From: Elusimicrobiota bacterium
GTDB taxonomy: Bacteria; Elusimicrobiota; Elusimicrobia; UBA1565; UBA9628
Length of the DNA: 38,032 nucleotides
Direction of reading: 5' to 3'
NCBI GenBank assembly: GCA_003151975.1
Contig: PLZD01000013.1
Span: 1 to 38,032 of the forward strand
Shown: positions 22,590 through 28,820 of the stretch, one piece after another
How the letters are laid out: the number at the start of each line of letters is the position of its first letter
Numbering within the stretch: position 1 is the first letter of the stretch
The notes under the pieces: model-generated
The model's input: only the letters and a program-made list of their open reading frames with translations
The model's database searches: none
Told to the model about the DNA's origin: nothing
Made by a program: the position numbers and the translations under genes

Positions 22590-23207
22590 GGTAGTATTCC
22601 TCCTGGTGGTGGTTATTTTATGCGAATCTAAAAGCCGGCGGGCGAGCTTGCCCACGCGCGTGAAGACCGATGGATCGCGGTGCGTGCGGGCCAGGAGCAC
22701 CGCTCCTTCATAGAGAGAGATGATGGCTTCCGCCGCGGACTTGGGGTCGAGGTCCTTGTCGAAGCCGCCGCGGTCCTTGCACTTCTTGAGGCAGGCGGCC
22801 ATATTGTCGGTCCAGCCCTTGAAGAACAAGCTGGTGCGCTTGCGGAAGAGCTCGTTGACGTCGCTCATCTCGATGGCGATGTTGGCGACAAAGCACCCGG
22901 CCTTGCAGCCGTTGCCGGTGTAGTGCTTGCCGGCCTCCGTGAACATGCGCAGGACGGACTCCGCGGGATCGCCCTCGGCGCAAAGAGGCGAGACGCGGTT
23001 CTCTTGGTAGTCGCGGATCTTGGCGTCGAGCACGGCGAGCGCGAGCTGCTCTTTGCAGGTGTAGTGATGGAAGAGATTGGCCTTGGTCATCTTGCAGGAG
23101 CGCGCGATCTCGTCCAAGGTAGTCGCGTTGTAGCCGCGCAGGTGGATGAGATGCTCCGCCTGCTCGAGTATGCGCTGCGGCACTTCGGGGTTCGCTTTTC
23201 GTCCCAT
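22560..23207 (-). CDS. TetR-family transcriptional regulator
   Basis: The N-terminal HTH is typical (RILEQAEHLIHLRGYNATTLDEIARSCKMTKANLFHHYTCKEQLALAVLD). The C-terminal segment GNGCKAGCFVANIAIEMSDVNELFRK resembles TetR subfamilies related to AcuR/YxaF, whose ligand is small. The protein is rich in cysteines (about nine, including CKAGC, CLKKC and a terminal CGC), unusual for TetR and suggestive of thiol or metal sensing, which is inference. The start at 23207 is followed upstream by an ACTTAC-N6-GTAAGT operator and a TTGACA-17-TAATAT promoter, so it is probably self-repressed. It precedes the two thiol-protein genes on the same strand. Confidence 0.92.
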   Translation of the reverse strand: MGRKANPEVPQRILEQAEHLIHLRGYNATTLDEIARSCKMTKANLFHHYTCKEQLALAVLDAKIRDYQENRVSPLCAEGDPAESVLRMFTEAGKHYTGNGCKAGCFVANIAIEMSDVNELFRKRTSLFFKGWTDNMAACLKKCKDRGGFDKDLDPKSAAEAIISLYEGAVLLARTHRDPSVFTRVGKLARRLLDSHKITTTRRNTTMGPKTPCGC

Positions 23208-23214
23208 TTGATTG

Positions 23215-23232
23215 ACTTACCGGTCAGTAAGT
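23215..23232 (-). promoter_or_regulatory. TetR operator (autoregulatory)
   Basis: Inverted repeat ACTTAC-CGGTCA-GTAAGT between the tetR start (23207) and its -10. The pattern matches the usual TetR-family operator type with a CCGGT centre. Confidence 0.7.
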
Positions 23233-23234
23233 AA

Positions 23235-23263
23235 ATATTAACACAAGTCCGGGAAATTGTCAA
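23235..23263 (-). promoter_or_regulatory. Sigma-70-like promoter of tetR
   Basis: Minus-strand TTGACA (23258-23263), 17-bp spacer, TAATAT (23235-23240). The operator at 23215-23232 covers the expected transcription start. Confidence 0.75.
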
Positions 23264-23267
23264 GCCC

Positions 23268-23768
23268 TCAGGACTTAAGCCAGGCCGGGATCACCCAGCC
23301 GATCACGAACGCCGTCGAGCCAAGGCATAGGATCGCCCACCAGAAATACGCTCGCCGCGCGGAGCTCGCGCTGACGATCTTGACCGCTGAGATCGCGCCG
23401 CCCGGCGCCGCTGGCGCGAGGCTCTGCTCAGGGTAATAGAGCACGTCCCTGGGCGCCGCGCTCACCGCGTTCGCGTTCTTGAGGACGAGCGGGGCCGCGA
23501 CGGGCGCAGCCGCGGGCGCGGGGGGAAGCGCGGCCGTCACCGGTGGCTTGGAGGCAGTCGAGCTCTGTATCGCGCCGGGCTTCACGTAAGCGGGCGGTCC
23601 CTTGGGCATGACGGTTTCCAATGCCTCGGGCGACACGGACTGGGACAACGCGTCTCCTTGCGGCGCCGGCGCGCTCTGGGTGTTCGCGTCCGCGCGGAGC
23701 GAAGATACGGGCGCTAGGAAAAAGAAGAGCACGGCTAAGTTGACGAAGGCTCTTTGAATGCTATTCAT
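23268..23768 (-). CDS. Small exported protein with C-terminal membrane anchor (unknown)
   Basis: I do not recognise this 166-aa protein. It has a signal peptide or first helix (AFVNLAVLFFFLAPVSSLRAD), a low-complexity Pro/Ala-rich middle (residues about 30-130, including PPAPAAAPVAAPLV) and one C-terminal transmembrane helix (YFWWAILCLGSTAFVIGWVIPAW), so the middle would span the periplasm while anchored in the membrane. AAGGAG lies 6 nt before the ATG. It follows the lytic transglycosylase gene by 12 bp and is likely co-transcribed, hinting at a cell-envelope role. Confidence 0.75.
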   Translation of the reverse strand: MNSIQRAFVNLAVLFFFLAPVSSLRADANTQSAPAPQGDALSQSVSPEALETVMPKGPPAYVKPGAIQSSTASKPPVTAALPPAPAAAPVAAPLVLKNANAVSAAPRDVLYYPEQSLAPAAPGGAISAVKIVSASSARRAYFWWAILCLGSTAFVIGWVIPAWLKS

Positions 23769-23780
23769 GGGATCTCCTTG

Positions 23781-24401
23781 TTATCGTTTGGCGAGCAGGT
23801 ACGGCTCAGATTCGGGATTGGTCCTCATGACAGGTGCGCGCAGCATCGTTGCGGGCGAGCGGTAGTACGCGAACACGTCGCGCACGTAATGCCGCGTCGC
23901 CAGCGGCCAGCGGCGGGGTCTGCGGTGGAACATGCGCGGTCCCGCGTTGTAAGCGGCGACGATCCTCTGCTGGACCCACAGCGGCGCATCAGAGCAGCCC
24001 TTTGCCTTGAGAGCGTAGATGATGCGCGCGCGGCCGCAGAGCACGTCCAGATAGGCCGTCCCGGCGCGCAGGTTCGAGTCGGGGTCGTGCAGTTTGGCGC
24101 GAGGCACGCCCAGCCCCTCCGCGGTCGACGGCATGACTTGCATCAGCCCGCGCGCTCCCTTGGGCGAGACCGCGCCGTAATAGAATCCGGATTCCGCGGC
24201 GATGATGGATTTCACAAGACGCGGATTCAGACGATGGTCTTGGGCGTTCTTGAGGATCAGTCCGTCATAACGCGCGGCCTTCTCAGCTTGAGACATGGGC
24301 GCGCGCCGGCGCGCGCCGCCGGGCTTTGGGCCGACGGATCCCTCGGCCGCCGAACCCGCGTGAATCAGGCACACCAGGCAGACCGTCGCGATTATCTTCA
24401 T
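23781..24401 (-). CDS. Lytic transglycosylase (SLT domain), secreted
   Basis: The signal peptide is MKIIATVCLVCLIHAGSAAEG. The SLT/goose-lysozyme-like domain shows the catalytic Glu in IIAAESGFYYGAVSPKGARGLMQVMPSTAEGLG, the GLMQ motif, and the C-terminal AAYNAGP. Such enzymes cleave peptidoglycan glycan strands with formation of 1,6-anhydromuramic acid. The start at 24401 begins the signal peptide and lies exactly 6 nt after TATAGT; the longer frame adds 12 residues upstream of the promoter box and is rejected. It is the first gene of a two-gene unit with the small anchored protein. Confidence 0.93.
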   Translation of the reverse strand: MKIIATVCLVCLIHAGSAAEGSVGPKPGGARRRAPMSQAEKAARYDGLILKNAQDHRLNPRLVKSIIAAESGFYYGAVSPKGARGLMQVMPSTAEGLGVPRAKLHDPDSNLRAGTAYLDVLCGRARIIYALKAKGCSDAPLWVQQRIVAAYNAGPRMFHRRPRRWPLATRHYVRDVFAYYRSPATMLRAPVMRTNPESEPYLLAKR

Positions 24402-24407
24402 ACAGTG

Positions 24408-24442
24408 ACTATACGCGCTTTCGCGGGCCGCGCCCATGCGGA
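24408..24442 (-). promoter_or_regulatory. TCCG-N23-TATAGT promoter of the lytic transglycosylase, leaderless
   Basis: Minus-strand TCCGCA (24437-24442), 23 bp, TATAGT (24408-24413), then CACTGT (6 nt) and ATG. One of the TCCG promoter class. Confidence 0.65.
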
Positions 24443-24506
24443 GTAATACGCGGGCAGGCGAATAGCTCGCCGCAAGCCGCGGCCGCGAGGCCGAGGAGAC
24501 AAAACG

Positions 24507-25826
24507 CTATGGGGCATGTTCCCCCGGCGGCGGGTCATTGCGGTTGTCCGGGAGGAGCGCGGCGTCGGGTTCCGGGTATAAGAGGAACGGCTTGCGGGCC
24601 TCCTCAAAATCGCGCGCGTCTTTTTCGAACAATTCTTGGAATTTATCGAGGCGGGCGTCGCGTTCGTAAAGATGCCTGAAATTGTCGTTCCCGGTCATGA
24701 GCTTGGCCTCGTCCCAGCGCCAGACGAACTCATTTGGATGGACATGCCGAAGCGCCAGCATGATCTGCAGGAACACGGCCAACGGACTCAGCTTCTCCCG
24801 GTCGGTGATCTTAAGGCGAAGGCCGTGACAGAGCAGACCCGCATAGACGCCTTCGGTCGGCGCGTAATCCTGCGCCGAGATCTGCAAGCCTGCGAGAGGC
24901 TTTCCCTCCATGTTTTTGAGCACCGCCTGCGCGTTCATCCAGGGCGCGCCGATCCAGCGATAGGGCGCGGGCGTTCCGAGCCCTACGGCGGCGTTGGAGG
25001 CTTCGAAGAGAGCGATGCCGGGATAAAGCGTCGCCGCGTCCAGCGACGGCATATCGGGAGACGGCGGCACCCAAGGCAGGCTCGTCTGATCGAACCACAT
25101 GGATCTCGACCACCCCTTCATGGCGATGACGTGAAGCTCGGAATTGCGGACCTCGGCGTTATAAAGGAGGGCCACCTCGCCGGCCGTCATGCCGTGGCGC
25201 ACCGGCACCGCGTAGAACGCTCTCGGCGAGATCCTGCGCAGACTCAAATCGTCGAGCGTGGGCCCCTCGATCGAGACGCCGTTGATGGGGTTGGGCCGGT
25301 CCAGAACGTAAAAGCCGATGTCGGCCCGGGCCGACTCTTCGAGAGCCATGCCCATGATCGCGAGGCTGGTATAGAAGCGCGAGCCGATATCCTGCATGTC
25401 GAAGACGAGCGCATGGAGTCCGGCCAAGTTCCCATGCTTGGGCCGCATGCCTGCGATCCCGCCGGAGGAGAGGCTGTACACCGGGATATCGAATCCGGCG
25501 ATCCGCGCGGTCGAGGAGGAGCTGACGCCCACGCTCTGGCCGTCGCCGGCGATGCCGTAGTCGGGCGAAAAGATCGCGACGAGGCTGACGTCGGGGGCGC
25601 TCGCCAGGATCGCGGCCGTGCTGCGGCCCTTGTTGTCGACGCCCGTGTGATCGGTGACCAGGCCGATGCGTTTGCCGCGCAGTTCCTGAAAGCCCTCGGA
25701 CTCGAGCACATCGATGCCCGTGAGCACGCCGGGCGCGGGAGCGCAGGCGGCCGTGGAGATGAGGATGGCGGCCAGAATCGGCTTCATTATCCTCTGCATG
25801 TCTTTCTTACGCGAAGCCGCTTGCAT
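24507..25826 (-). CDS. DUF1343/NamZ-family exo-beta-N-acetylmuramidase-like lipoprotein
   Basis: The family signatures are clear: RIGLVTDHTGVD, DMQDIGSRFYTSLAIMG, DRPNPINGVSIEGP, and VPVRHGMTAGEVALLYN. Characterised members (NamZ) release N-acetylmuramic acid from the ends of glycan fragments in wall turnover. The usual SPEHG motif reads SPDYG here, so activity may be changed. The N-terminus ends in LISTAAC, a plausible though imperfect lipobox. Three ATGs compete: 25826 (13 nt after TATACT), 25799 and 25787 (nearest to the signal); I list the longest supported by the promoter. It neighbours the lytic transglycosylase, suggesting joint peptidoglycan recycling. Confidence 0.88.
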   Translation of the reverse strand: MQAASRKKDMQRIMKPILAAILISTAACAPAPGVLTGIDVLESEGFQELRGKRIGLVTDHTGVDNKGRSTAAILASAPDVSLVAIFSPDYGIAGDGQSVGVSSSSTARIAGFDIPVYSLSSGGIAGMRPKHGNLAGLHALVFDMQDIGSRFYTSLAIMGMALEESARADIGFYVLDRPNPINGVSIEGPTLDDLSLRRISPRAFYAVPVRHGMTAGEVALLYNAEVRNSELHVIAMKGWSRSMWFDQTSLPWVPPSPDMPSLDAATLYPGIALFEASNAAVGLGTPAPYRWIGAPWMNAQAVLKNMEGKPLAGLQISAQDYAPTEGVYAGLLCHGLRLKITDREKLSPLAVFLQIMLALRHVHPNEFVWRWDEAKLMTGNDNFRHLYERDARLDKFQELFEKDARDFEEARKPFLLYPEPDAALLPDNRNDPPPGEHAP

Positions 25827-25839
25827 CGGGGCTTGCCCC

Positions 25840-25874
25840 AGTATACGCGTCCTCCCGCCCGCCGCATAGTCGGA
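25840..25874 (-). promoter_or_regulatory. TCCG-N23-TATACT promoter of the NamZ-like gene
   Basis: Minus-strand TCCGAC (25869-25874), 23 bp, TATACT (25840-25845). The first ATG is 13 nt downstream, so the leader would be only about 6-7 nt. The element is preceded by GGAATTCC. Confidence 0.6.
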
Positions 25875-25916
25875 ATTCCACCGTGAGTCCCGCGTACAAC
25901 TACGCATCGCCGTGTG

Positions 25917-26201
25917 TCACTCCACCAAGAACCGGCGCGGCGCCGAGCGGGTCGATATCCCTCCGCCCATGTGGGCGCGGGCCGTTAACTCATGTTCGCC
26001 GTTCTCGAAACCGCTCCAATCGTACCACCAGAGCCCGACCGCTTCCCGGCAAGGCATCCAGTCGCCTTCGTCGATGGAAACCTCGACGCCGGCGGCCCCC
26101 GGAGTCGCCGCGATGTGAAACGCGTAAGACGGTCGCGCGATCACGGCGCCCTCGCTGGGGTATTCTACCCGCACGGTCGCGTCTTTATTTCGCGTAGCCA
26201 T
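25917..26201 (-). CDS. Small single-domain Ig-like protein (94 aa)
   Basis: This short protein has no signal peptide. VRVEYPSEGAVIARPSYAFHIAA ... VEVSIDEGDWMPCREAVGLWWYDW ... GEHELTARA follows the strand order of bacterial Ig-like domains of the Big_7 kind, normally embedded in large surface proteins, so a free cytoplasmic copy is odd. AAGGAGAG precedes the ATG. A truncated relative (VRVEYPGEGEVIAQ) occurs at 36513-36629. It has its own TCCG-class promoter and is divergent from the phospholipid-repair operon. Function unknown. Confidence 0.75.
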   Translation of the reverse strand: MATRNKDATVRVEYPSEGAVIARPSYAFHIAATPGAAGVEVSIDEGDWMPCREAVGLWWYDWSGFENGEHELTARAHMGGGISTRSAPRRFLVE

Positions 26202-26227
26202 ACTTCTCTCTCCTTAATCTTCTTTCT

Positions 26228-26262
26228 AGTATGCCCCATCAATCGCTCGGCGGAAATACGGA
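26228..26262 (-). promoter_or_regulatory. TCCG-N23-CATACT promoter of the Ig-like gene
   Basis: Minus-strand TCCGTA (26257-26262) preceded by GGATAAC, 23 bp, CATACT (26228-26233). It is in mirror arrangement with the promoter at 26311-26345, which also begins GGATAACTCCG. Confidence 0.62.
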
Positions 26263-26310
26263 GTTATCCGCGGCCGACAGCGTATTATTACCCTCGATAA
26301 CCAGGATAAC

Positions 26311-26345
26311 TCCGCATTGTGGAGGACTTAGGCGGCGCGTATACT
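26311..26345 (+). promoter_or_regulatory. TCCG-N23-TATACT promoter of the phospholipid-repair operon
   Basis: TCCGCA (26311-26316) preceded by GGATAAC, 23 bp, TATACT (26340-26345). A leader of about 60 nt follows to the ATG at 26414, which has AAGGAG upstream. Confidence 0.68.
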
Positions 26346-26413
26346 CATGATGAGCCCGGCTATTCGGGAAGGGCGAGGCGGGGAAGCACAGGAGAACCCG
26401 CAAAGGAGCTGCG

Positions 26414-26620
26414 ATGAAATCAAGGATTCTGAAACGGATAAACCCCAAGAAGCCGAAACTTTCCGACGGCAACACGCGCGGGCCGGACGCGCCGCTCAAT
26501 GAAGGCGCGGCCGAGTCCTTTCAAGAGGTAGAGCCGACGGGCTTCAAGGACCACCCGCGTTCATCGATCGAGGCCGCCGTCGTGGATCCCGACGTCGAAG
26601 ATACGAAAGGCGGCGAATAA
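26414..26620 (+). CDS. Small hydrophilic protein, unknown (68 aa)
   Basis: The product begins with a basic stretch (MKSRILKRINPKKPKL) and continues acidic and Gly/Pro/Asp-rich, with no predicted structure; it is probably disordered. AAAGGAG lies just upstream of the ATG. It is the first gene after the TCCG promoter and 21 bp before pldA, so it belongs to the phospholipid-repair operon. It resembles in style, though not in clear sequence, the 92-aa protein at 37107-37385. No function proposed. Confidence 0.65.
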   Translation: MKSRILKRINPKKPKLSDGNTRGPDAPLNEGAAESFQEVEPTGFKDHPRSSIEAAVVDPDVEDTKGGE

Positions 26621-26641
26621 AGAGGCGGGCCGCATGAGCCA

Positions 26642-27577
26642 ATGACCCGATTACTGACGATCCTCCTTGTCATTTCCGCGGCGGGCTCGGCCCGAGCCGC
26701 GGGCGCGCCCATGCCCGCGGGCGTGTCGGTCTCGACGGCCTCGCCCGTTGCTATCCCCACGCCCGCGCCGCTGCCGAATCCTCTGGAAAGCAAGATGCGC
26801 ATGCAAAACGCGGTCGAGTCGAACAATCCGTTCGGCCTCGTGCCGCATCGCCCGAACTACCTTCTGCCGTACACATACAACACGAGTCCCAATCAGCCCC
26901 CCTTTGGCGCCCAACAGCATGGAGCAACACTGCAGAAAGCGGAGATGAAGTTTCAGATCAGCTTCCGCCTTCCGGTGTGGAAACACATTTTTGGCCAGGA
27001 TCTCAGTCTCGACCTAGCTTACACCCAGCTATCGTTCTGGCAGGCGTACAATACCCGGGACTCATCGCCGTTTCGCGAAACGAACTACGAGCCGGAGGCG
27101 CTGCTGCGGCTCAATACGCACTTCCACATCCTGGGTCTGGAGAATCAGTCCATTATTTTAGGCGCGGACCATCAATCGAACGGACTCGGCACGGGACCCG
27201 AGAAGCGAAGCTGGAACCGATTGGACGCGGAGTTCGACGTGAACCGCGGAAACTTCGAGTTGAGCCTCAAGCCTTGGCACCGCATCACCGAGCCGGCCGG
27301 CAACGACGACAACCGCGACATCGAGAAATTCATGGGATACGGAGAATTGCGCGCCCGGTACAAGATGGGTTCGCAGGTCGCAAGCCTGCTGTTCCGGAAC
27401 AACTTCCGGGGAGGCGGCGCAAACAAGGGTGCCATTGAACTCGGCTGGAGCGGCCCCTTAGTGCGCCAACTGCGCTGGTATGCCCAGTATTTCAACGGCT
27501 ACGGCGAGAGCCTCATCGACTACAACCATGTGAACCAGCGCATCGGGGCGGGCATTCTATTCGGAGAATGGCTCTAG
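26642..27577 (+). CDS. pldA: Outer-membrane phospholipase A (OMPLA)
   Basis: A signal peptide (MTRLLTILLVISAAGSARAAGAP) precedes the PldA domain. The catalytic His177-x-Ser179 in GADHQSNGLG and Asn192 in KRSWNRL match the His-Ser-Asn triad of OMPLA. Barrel strands include SLDLAYTQLSFWQAYN and EALLRLNTHFHI. OMPLA hydrolyses phospholipids that reach the outer leaflet of the outer membrane, giving lysophospholipids and fatty acids. The two downstream genes encode the transporter and the acyltransferase that recycle those lysolipids. An AGAGGCGG sequence lies about 15 nt before the ATG. Very confident. Confidence 0.93.
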   Translation: MTRLLTILLVISAAGSARAAGAPMPAGVSVSTASPVAIPTPAPLPNPLESKMRMQNAVESNNPFGLVPHRPNYLLPYTYNTSPNQPPFGAQQHGATLQKAEMKFQISFRLPVWKHIFGQDLSLDLAYTQLSFWQAYNTRDSSPFRETNYEPEALLRLNTHFHILGLENQSIILGADHQSNGLGTGPEKRSWNRLDAEFDVNRGNFELSLKPWHRITEPAGNDDNRDIEKFMGYGELRARYKMGSQVASLLFRNNFRGGGANKGAIELGWSGPLVRQLRWYAQYFNGYGESLIDYNHVNQRIGAGILFGEWL

Positions 27578-27596
27578 GACCCTGGATCGGGGATGA

Positions 27597-28820
27597 ATGA
27601 CCATGAATAGCCGGCTCAATTATCCGCTGCTGCTGGCCAGCCAATTTTTGAGCGTCTTCGGCGACAACCTCATTCTCATGTTCATTCTCGGGCCGTTCTT
27701 GAAGCAATTCGAAGCCGGCAAGATCACGGGCGAAGCGCAAAGCCTCGCCGTCATATTTTACACCAGCCTCTTGTTCATACCTTGCGTTTTGCTGGCGCCC
27801 CTGGCCGGCTACCTCAACGACCGCTTTTCAAAAAATCGCTGGTTGACCGGCGGAAACCTGGTCAAATTGGTCGGCGCCGCCCTGGCCTGGTTTGGCCGGG
27901 GTTCATCCCCCGCTTGGCTTGGGATCGGATATTTCACCATCGGAATCGGGGTCTGCGTTTATTCGCCCGCCAGGTACGGCATCCTGCCTGAAATTCTGCC
28001 GGCCGAGCGATTGGTCAAAGCCAACGGGTTGATGCAAGCTCTGACGCTCATCGCCATTTTGACGGGAAACATCGGCGGCTCGGCCGCGTTTGGCCGGGCT
28101 CCGTTGGGGACATGTTATCTCATGGGCATCGGCGTTTACGGGATGTCGCTTGTCCTGAGCCTTTTGATGTCCCATACCCCCGCTTATCCGGGAGTGCGCC
28201 TGCGAGGCAGCCTGCGCCATTTTTTTTCAAACCTGGCCGAGCTCTTTTCGCACGGGAGACTGGCGCGGATATTGGTCGGTACGGCATTGTTTTGGATTTG
28301 CGGGGCGATCCTCAAAATGAATTTTCAGTCTTGGGGCCAGCAGGTTTTGCGATTGACGACCATGCTGCAAGTCAGCCTGCTCGGTCTCTGGTTGAGCGTC
28401 GGCATCATGATCGGCAGCGTGTCGGCGGGGCTGATTTATGCCGTCGGAGATTTGCAGGCGACTCGGCTTTATGGCTGGCTGCTAGCCTCCGGTATCGCGG
28501 CGCTCGGAAGCATGCGCTGGCTCATGAGCCATGGCTTGCGGTATCCCAATTATGTGGCCCCCGTCCTGCTGGTTTTTGCGGGGGCGGCTGCCGGTCTGTT
28601 TCTTATTCCGCTCAACGCGGCGCTGCAAGCCGAATCGCCCAAGGACAAGCTGGGCAAGACCATCGCCACGCAGAACGGCTTTGAAAATCTCGCCATGCTT
28701 GGCGGCGCCTTCCTGGCGTTTATCGACGTCAAAGCGGGGTTTAACCCGTCGGAACTCTTTCTCGCGCTGGCCGTGTTTGCCGCCGTCGTGGGAAGCCGGC
28801 TCAAGATCCCCGCCAAATGA
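27597..28820 (+). CDS. lplT: Lysophospholipid transporter (LplT-like MFS)
   Basis: A 407-aa major facilitator protein with about 12 helices. The segments LLASQFLSVFGDNLILMFILGPFL, APLAGYLNDRFSKNRW, GVCVYSPARYGILPEILPAERLVKANGLMQ match E. coli LplT closely. LplT flips lysophosphatidylethanolamine across the inner membrane so that Aas can reacylate it. The two ATGs (27597, 27603) are both possible; GGGGATG precedes them. The stop overlaps the aas start codon (ATGA). Context with pldA and aas makes the assignment strong. Confidence 0.92.
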   Translation: MTMNSRLNYPLLLASQFLSVFGDNLILMFILGPFLKQFEAGKITGEAQSLAVIFYTSLLFIPCVLLAPLAGYLNDRFSKNRWLTGGNLVKLVGAALAWFGRGSSPAWLGIGYFTIGIGVCVYSPARYGILPEILPAERLVKANGLMQALTLIAILTGNIGGSAAFGRAPLGTCYLMGIGVYGMSLVLSLLMSHTPAYPGVRLRGSLRHFFSNLAELFSHGRLARILVGTALFWICGAILKMNFQSWGQQVLRLTTMLQVSLLGLWLSVGIMIGSVSAGLIYAVGDLQATRLYGWLLASGIAALGSMRWLMSHGLRYPNYVAPVLLVFAGAAAGLFLIPLNAALQAESPKDKLGKTIATQNGFENLAMLGGAFLAFIDVKAGFNPSELFLALAVFAAVVGSRLKIPAK

